Below are positions 1 through 5,568 of a DNA stretch of 5,568 nucleotides, piece after piece. Location: assembly GCA_021850555.1 (NCBI GenBank), contig JAJZLX010000781.1:1-5568 (forward strand), in the 5' to 3' direction. The notes beneath the pieces are model-generated. The model ran no database searches and was not told where the DNA came from. It worked only from the letters and a program-made list of their open reading frames with translations. The translations under genes were made by a program, and so were the position numbers. Origin of the DNA: Pseudomonadota bacterium (GTDB taxonomy: Bacteria; Pseudomonadota; Gammaproteobacteria; Steroidobacterales; Steroidobacteraceae). Within the stretch, counting starts at the first letter, position 1, and every line of letters starts with the position of its first letter.

Positions 1-2606
<2,606 letters not shown>

Positions 2607-2613
2607 CTCGCTC

Positions 2614-2628
2614 CGCGGCTCCGCCGCG
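2614..2628 (+). other. Short GC stem-loop after pobA
   Basis: CGCGGC (2614-2619) and GCCGCG (2623-2628) form a perfect 6-bp stem with a TCC loop, 7 nt after the pobA stop. No T-run follows, so it is at best a weak or Rho-assisted terminator, or a 3'-end protective stem. Confidence 0.3.
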
Positions 2629-2770
2629 CCCGTCGCAGGCTGCCGGCACGACCCGCAGTGAACAAAAACTCGCCCCCCGGCGCTTGTGCCCTGGAGCGGC
2701 GGACATTACGGTCACGGTCACCAGTCCACCGCAGGGTGCCCGGCCGGTTGCCGCGTGCCCGAGATACTTC

Positions 2771-2774
2771 GGAG
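2771..2774 (+). promoter_or_regulatory. Ribosome binding site of the aldehyde dehydrogenase gene
   Basis: GGAG is followed by 8 nt and then the ATG at 2783. This supports that ATG as the start over upstream in-frame codons. Confidence 0.6.
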
Positions 2775-2782
2775 TAGCAGTC

Positions 2783-4306
2783 ATGAACGCCGTCCCCGCA
2801 CCGCGCGCGATCGCCGAACAGCCCACCCCCTCCAGCGCACTCACCGAATTCCTGAAGCGCAAGCCGCGTCTGCTCGTGAACGGCGAGTGGGTGCAAGCGC
2901 ACGGCAAGGGCCGCATCGCAGTCATCGACCCGGCGACCGAACGCCAGATCGCGGAGGTTGCCGACGCGGACGCCGCAGACGTGGACCGCGCCGTGCGTGC
3001 GGCGCGGGCAGCGCTCGAGAGCGGCCCCTGGGCGCAGATGCTGCCGGACGAGCGCGAGCGGCTCATGTGGCGCCTGGCGGACCTGATGGAGCGCGACGCG
3101 CAGGAGCTCGCCGAGCTCGAGAGCCTCGACAACGGCAAGCCGATTGCCATGGCGCGCCTGATCGACGTGCCGGGCGCGATCTCGCACCTGCGCTACATGG
3201 CCGGTTGGGCGAGCAAGATCGACGGCCAGACGTTCAACACATCCCTGCGCGCCGCCCCGGGCACGAAGTTCCATACCTACACGGTACGCGAGCCGGTGGG
3301 CGTGGTCGCCCAGATCATTCCCTGGAATTTCCCGCTGCTCATGGCGACCCTGAAGCTCGCGCCGGTGCTGGCGACCGGTTGCACCAGCGTACTGAAGCCC
3401 GCCGAGCAGACTCCGCTCAGCGCGTTGCGCCTGGGTGAGCTGATTCTCGAGGCCGGCTTCCCGCCGGGCGTGGTCAATGTCCTGACCGGACTCGGGGAGA
3501 GCACCGGCGCAGCCCTCGTAGCCCATCCCGGCGTCGACAAGATCGCGTTCACCGGCTCGACCGAGGTGGGCAAGATCATCAACATCGCCGCCACCGCGAC
3601 GCTGAAGCGCGTCTCGCTCGAGCTCGGCGGCAAATCGCCGGTGATCGTGCTGCCGGACGTCGATCCGCAGACCGTGGCGGGCGGCGCCGCCCAGGCGGTG
3701 TTCTTCAACTCCGGCCAGGTGTGCGTGGCCGGCTCGCGCCTGTTCGTGCAGCGCAAGATCTTCGATAAAGTGATCGAGGGCGTGAGCGAAGCTTCCCGGT
3801 CCATCGTCATGGGACCGGGCCTCGATGAGCACACCCAGATGGGTCCGTTGGTGTCGCAGGAACAGCGTGACCGCGTGCTCGGCTATCTGCAATCCGGACG
3901 GGAGCAGGGTGCCACCATCGCAGCAGGAGGCGAGGCTCCGGCCCACAAGGGCTACTATGTCAAGCCCACGGTGATCGTCGACGTGAAGCCCGACATGAAG
4001 ATTGTCCGGGAGGAAATCTTCGGCCCCGTGGTGGTCGCACAGCGCTATGACGATCTGAACGAAGTGGCCGCCTGGGCCAACGACACCCCGTACGGCCTGG
4101 CCGCGAGCATCTGGTCGAACGACCTGCGCGCGGTGCAGCGGCTGGTACCGAAGATCAAGGCGGGCACGGTATGGGTGAACTGCCATGCCATGATCGACGC
4201 CGGCATGCCCTTCGGGGGCTACAAGCAATCCGGCTTCGGGCGCGAGCAGGGCCGGGCCGGCATCGAGATGTACACCGAGTTGAAGTCGGTGTGCATGGCA
4301 ATCTAG
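2783..4306 (+). CDS. NAD(P)-dependent aldehyde dehydrogenase, phenylacetaldehyde dehydrogenase (FeaB/StyD) type
   Basis: The 507-residue protein is a full-length ALDH-superfamily enzyme that oxidises an aldehyde to its acid. Seen motifs: PWNFP with Asn182, LKPAEQTP with Lys205 (coenzyme binding), FTGSTEVG (256-263), LELGGK with the general base Glu280, NSGQVC with the catalytic Cys314, and EIFGPV with Glu411. The C-terminal segment GTVWVNCHAMIDAGMPFGG (461-479) followed by KQSG closely resembles E. coli FeaB (GTVWVNSHTLIDA...), which places it nearer to phenylacetaldehyde dehydrogenases than to the shorter vanillin dehydrogenases. Length and catalytic residues look intact. It is cytoplasmic, with no signal peptide. 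The next gene starts 20 bp after its stop, so the two are probably one operon. Given the neighbours, an aromatic aldehyde (for example phenylacetaldehyde, 4-hydroxybenzaldehyde or vanillin) is a reasonable substrate guess, but this family is broad and the true substrate cannot be read from the sequence. Confidence 0.92.
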   Translation: MNAVPAPRAIAEQPTPSSALTEFLKRKPRLLVNGEWVQAHGKGRIAVIDPATERQIAEVADADAADVDRAVRAARAALESGPWAQMLPDERERLMWRLADLMERDAQELAELESLDNGKPIAMARLIDVPGAISHLRYMAGWASKIDGQTFNTSLRAAPGTKFHTYTVREPVGVVAQIIPWNFPLLMATLKLAPVLATGCTSVLKPAEQTPLSALRLGELILEAGFPPGVVNVLTGLGESTGAALVAHPGVDKIAFTGSTEVGKIINIAATATLKRVSLELGGKSPVIVLPDVDPQTVAGGAAQAVFFNSGQVCVAGSRLFVQRKIFDKVIEGVSEASRSIVMGPGLDEHTQMGPLVSQEQRDRVLGYLQSGREQGATIAAGGEAPAHKGYYVKPTVIVDVKPDMKIVREEIFGPVVVAQRYDDLNEVAAWANDTPYGLAASIWSNDLRAVQRLVPKIKAGTVWVNCHAMIDAGMPFGGYKQSGFGREQGRAGIEMYTELKSVCMAI

Positions 4307-4315
4307 GACCGAGTC

Positions 4316-4320
4316 GGAGA
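4316..4320 (+). promoter_or_regulatory. Ribosome binding site of the medium-chain dehydrogenase gene
   Basis: GGAGA lies 6 nt before the ATG at 4327, inside the 20-bp gap after the aldehyde dehydrogenase stop. It fixes the start and supports translation from a shared transcript. Confidence 0.7.
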
Positions 4321-4326
4321 TACGCC

Positions 4327-5358
4327 ATGGCATCCCCAGAGCAGCAACGCCGCTGCACGTTGATTCGCCAGCCCGATGGAGCCTACCGGCTGACGTTCGA
4401 GCAGGCGCCGATACCGAAACCCGCCGAGCATGAGGTGCTGGTGCGCGTGCACGCGGCATCCCTCAACCGACGCGACGTCTACGTGTTGCACGGACAGTAT
4501 CCCATGCCCCCCCGCCCGTCCCTGGTCCCGCTGTCGGACGGCGCCGGTGAGGTTGTGTCCGTCGGCACGGGCGTCACACGCTTCAAGGGCGGCGATCGCG
4601 TCGCCGCCATCTTCTTCCAGCGTTGGCTCGAGGGCCGGCCGGATGCCGAGACCCACTCATCGGCGCTCGGCGGACAGATCGACGGCATGTTGTCCCAGTA
4701 TGTCTGCCTGTCGGAGGAGGGTCTGGTCGGCGTTCCGCAGGGCTATTCCCACGAGGAGGCCTCGACCCTGCCGTGCGCGGCCGTCACCGCCTGGAACGGC
4801 CTCATGACGCGCGGACGGATGCAGCAGGGCGACAACGTGCTGATCCTCGGCACCGGCGGCGTGTCGATCTTCGGCCTGCAGTTCGCCGCTGCCGCCGGCG
4901 CGCGCCCCATCGTCACGAGCTCGAGTGACGAGAAGCTCGCGCACGCGAAGACGCTGGGAGCAGCCGCCACGATAAATTACCGCAAGACATCGGATTGGTC
5001 GCAAGCCGTGCGTGCCGCCACCGGCGGCGTCGGCGTGCACCAGGTGCTCGAGGTAGGCGGAGCCGGCACCCTGGTGCAATCCATCGCGAGTCTCGCCCCC
5101 GGCGGGCACATCGCATTGATCGGGGGACTCGCGGGGTTCGGCGGCGACATCCCGGCGATGGCACTGTTGCACGCCAATGCCACCGCGAGCGGCATCTACG
5201 TGGGCTCGAGGGCGGATTTCCAGACCATGAACGCGTTCATCGAGCGGCACCGGATCCGCCCCGTAATCGATCGTGTCTACGAGCTCGATGAGGCGGATGC
5301 CGCCTATCGGCGCATCGAGGCGGGAGAACACCTCGGCAAGGTGGTCATCAGACTGTAA
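4327..5358 (+). CDS. Zinc-independent medium-chain dehydrogenase/reductase (MDR), NAD(P)-dependent alcohol dehydrogenase-like
   Basis: The 343-residue protein has the MDR layout: a GroES-like N-terminal domain (about 30-150), then a Rossmann coenzyme domain with GTGGVSIFG at 175-183. After the second strand comes TSSSDEK (197-203), a small polar segment often seen in NADPH users. The catalytic-zinc Cys of true alcohol dehydrogenases is absent: the equivalent loop reads AASLNRRD (43-50). The GHE motif is replaced by SDGAGE (70-75), and the four-cysteine structural zinc lobe is missing. Segments such as LGGQIDGMLSQYV (114-126), CAAVTAWNGL (150-159) and the ending HLGKVVIRL match an MDR subgroup usually annotated as NAD(P)-dependent alcohol dehydrogenase, whose substrate is generally unknown. 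It follows the aldehyde dehydrogenase by 20 bp, so a role on the alcohol, ketone or enone side of the same pathway is inferred. Confidence 0.88.
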   Translation: MASPEQQRRCTLIRQPDGAYRLTFEQAPIPKPAEHEVLVRVHAASLNRRDVYVLHGQYPMPPRPSLVPLSDGAGEVVSVGTGVTRFKGGDRVAAIFFQRWLEGRPDAETHSSALGGQIDGMLSQYVCLSEEGLVGVPQGYSHEEASTLPCAAVTAWNGLMTRGRMQQGDNVLILGTGGVSIFGLQFAAAAGARPIVTSSSDEKLAHAKTLGAAATINYRKTSDWSQAVRAATGGVGVHQVLEVGGAGTLVQSIASLAPGGHIALIGGLAGFGGDIPAMALLHANATASGIYVGSRADFQTMNAFIERHRIRPVIDRVYELDEADAAYRRIEAGEHLGKVVIRL

Positions 5359-5361
5359 GCC

Positions 5362-5568
5362 TCAATACGGCCGGGTTGCGCGCTGACCCTTCGTCTGGTT
5401 GGCGCGAGAGATGACGTATTCGCGAATCGCCCCGATCTCGCGCGGGCTCAGCTCTGTGGCGAATGCCACCATCCCGCCCGACTGGAGAAGTTCGCCACTG
5501 ACGATCCGCCGCCACAGGCCGGGATTGGCGAGCGCAGGAGCGTAGCGCAGATCCGGCAGCACCCCGCC
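5362..5568 (-). CDS. C-terminal cytochrome c tail of a PQQ-dependent quinohaemoprotein alcohol dehydrogenase (partial)
   Basis: The last 68 codons of a gene that enters from the right edge. The segment GGVLPDLRY (1-9 of the visible part), followed by LWRRIVSGELLQSGGMVAF (19-37) and LSPREIGAIREYVISRA (40-56), is characteristic of the haem c domain fused to the C-terminus of type II quinohaemoprotein alcohol dehydrogenases. The Met in GGM (codon at 5472-5470) is the expected sixth haem iron ligand; CxxCH would lie outside the window. These are periplasmic enzymes that oxidise primary alcohols with PQQ and pass electrons to the respiratory chain. A basic tail (TKGQRATRPY) ends the protein. The reading frame is open through base 5568; an internal GTG at 5562 is not a real start. 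Its stop is 3 nt from that of the convergent dehydrogenase gene. A stand-alone cytochrome c is the main alternative. Confidence 0.8.
   Translation of the reverse strand, partial: GGVLPDLRYAPALANPGLWRRIVSGELLQSGGMVAFATELSPREIGAIREYVISRANQTKGQRATRPY

Larger units (their letters stand above)
2607..2782. other. Spacer between pobA and the aldehyde dehydrogenase gene
   Basis: This 176-bp stretch has no gene I can support. It holds a short GC hairpin just after pobA, a tandem GGTCAC pair at 2710-2721, and three copies of GTGCCC (2686-2691, 2736-2741, 2755-2760). A weak promoter-like pair, TTGTGC (2684-2689) and TACGGT (2707-2712) 17 bp apart, could serve the aldehyde dehydrogenase gene; it matches consensus poorly. 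The frame of the downstream gene stays open through the spacer up to pobA, but the conceptual residues are Arg/Ala/Pro-rich and unlike the family. Confidence 0.4.

Noticed and set aside
5373..5389. GGGT...ACCC as a bidirectional terminator between the convergent genes
   Set aside because: The stem has only four Watson-Crick pairs, lies inside the coding sequence of the PQQ gene and has no T-run on either side.

Overview
The window is GC-rich (roughly two-thirds G+C), protein-dense bacterial DNA. Every gene I recognise belongs to the catabolism of aromatic compounds. The combination of a LigM-type tetrahydrofolate-dependent O-demethylase, an AraC-type PobR next to PobA, and a PQQ/haem alcohol dehydrogenase suggests a soil or aquatic member of the Pseudomonadota that uses lignin-derived phenolics. 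A sphingomonad or a GC-rich gamma- or betaproteobacterium is most likely; the sequence alone does not settle the class.

Layout, left to right. (1) Bases 1-262, minus strand: the N-terminal 87 residues of a LigM/DesA-family vanillate (or syringate/3-O-methylgallate) O-demethylase, cut by the left edge. (2) 263-394: a leader with a small palindrome and one arm of an 11-bp inverted repeat. (3) 395-1318, minus: an AraC/XylS-family regulator of the PobR type, probably starting at GTG. (4) 1319-1433: the divergent pobR/pobA control region, with a GTCCAT direct repeat spaced two helical turns apart. (5) 1434-2606, plus: pobA, 4-hydroxybenzoate 3-monooxygenase, complete and with its active-site residues intact. 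(6) 2607-2782: a 176-bp spacer. (7) 2783-4306, plus: an NAD(P)-dependent aldehyde dehydrogenase of the phenylacetaldehyde dehydrogenase (FeaB/StyD) type. (8) 4327-5358, plus: a zinc-free medium-chain dehydrogenase, 20 bp behind the aldehyde dehydrogenase and probably cotranscribed with it. (9) 5362-5568, minus: the C-terminal cytochrome c tail of a PQQ-dependent quinohaemoprotein alcohol dehydrogenase, cut by the right edge and converging on the previous gene with a 3-nt gap.

A likely shared logic (inference): the PQQ enzyme, the medium-chain dehydrogenase and the aldehyde dehydrogenase would oxidise aromatic alcohols and aldehydes to acids. LigM and PobA would then turn the vanillate-type and 4-hydroxybenzoate-type acids into protocatechuate for ring cleavage. 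No ring-cleavage gene, transporter, RNA gene, mobile element or CRISPR array is visible. I see no evidence of an undescribed system. The points most worth a second look are the unusual gene neighbourhood, the altered coenzyme-recognition segment of PobA, and several short repeats in the control regions.
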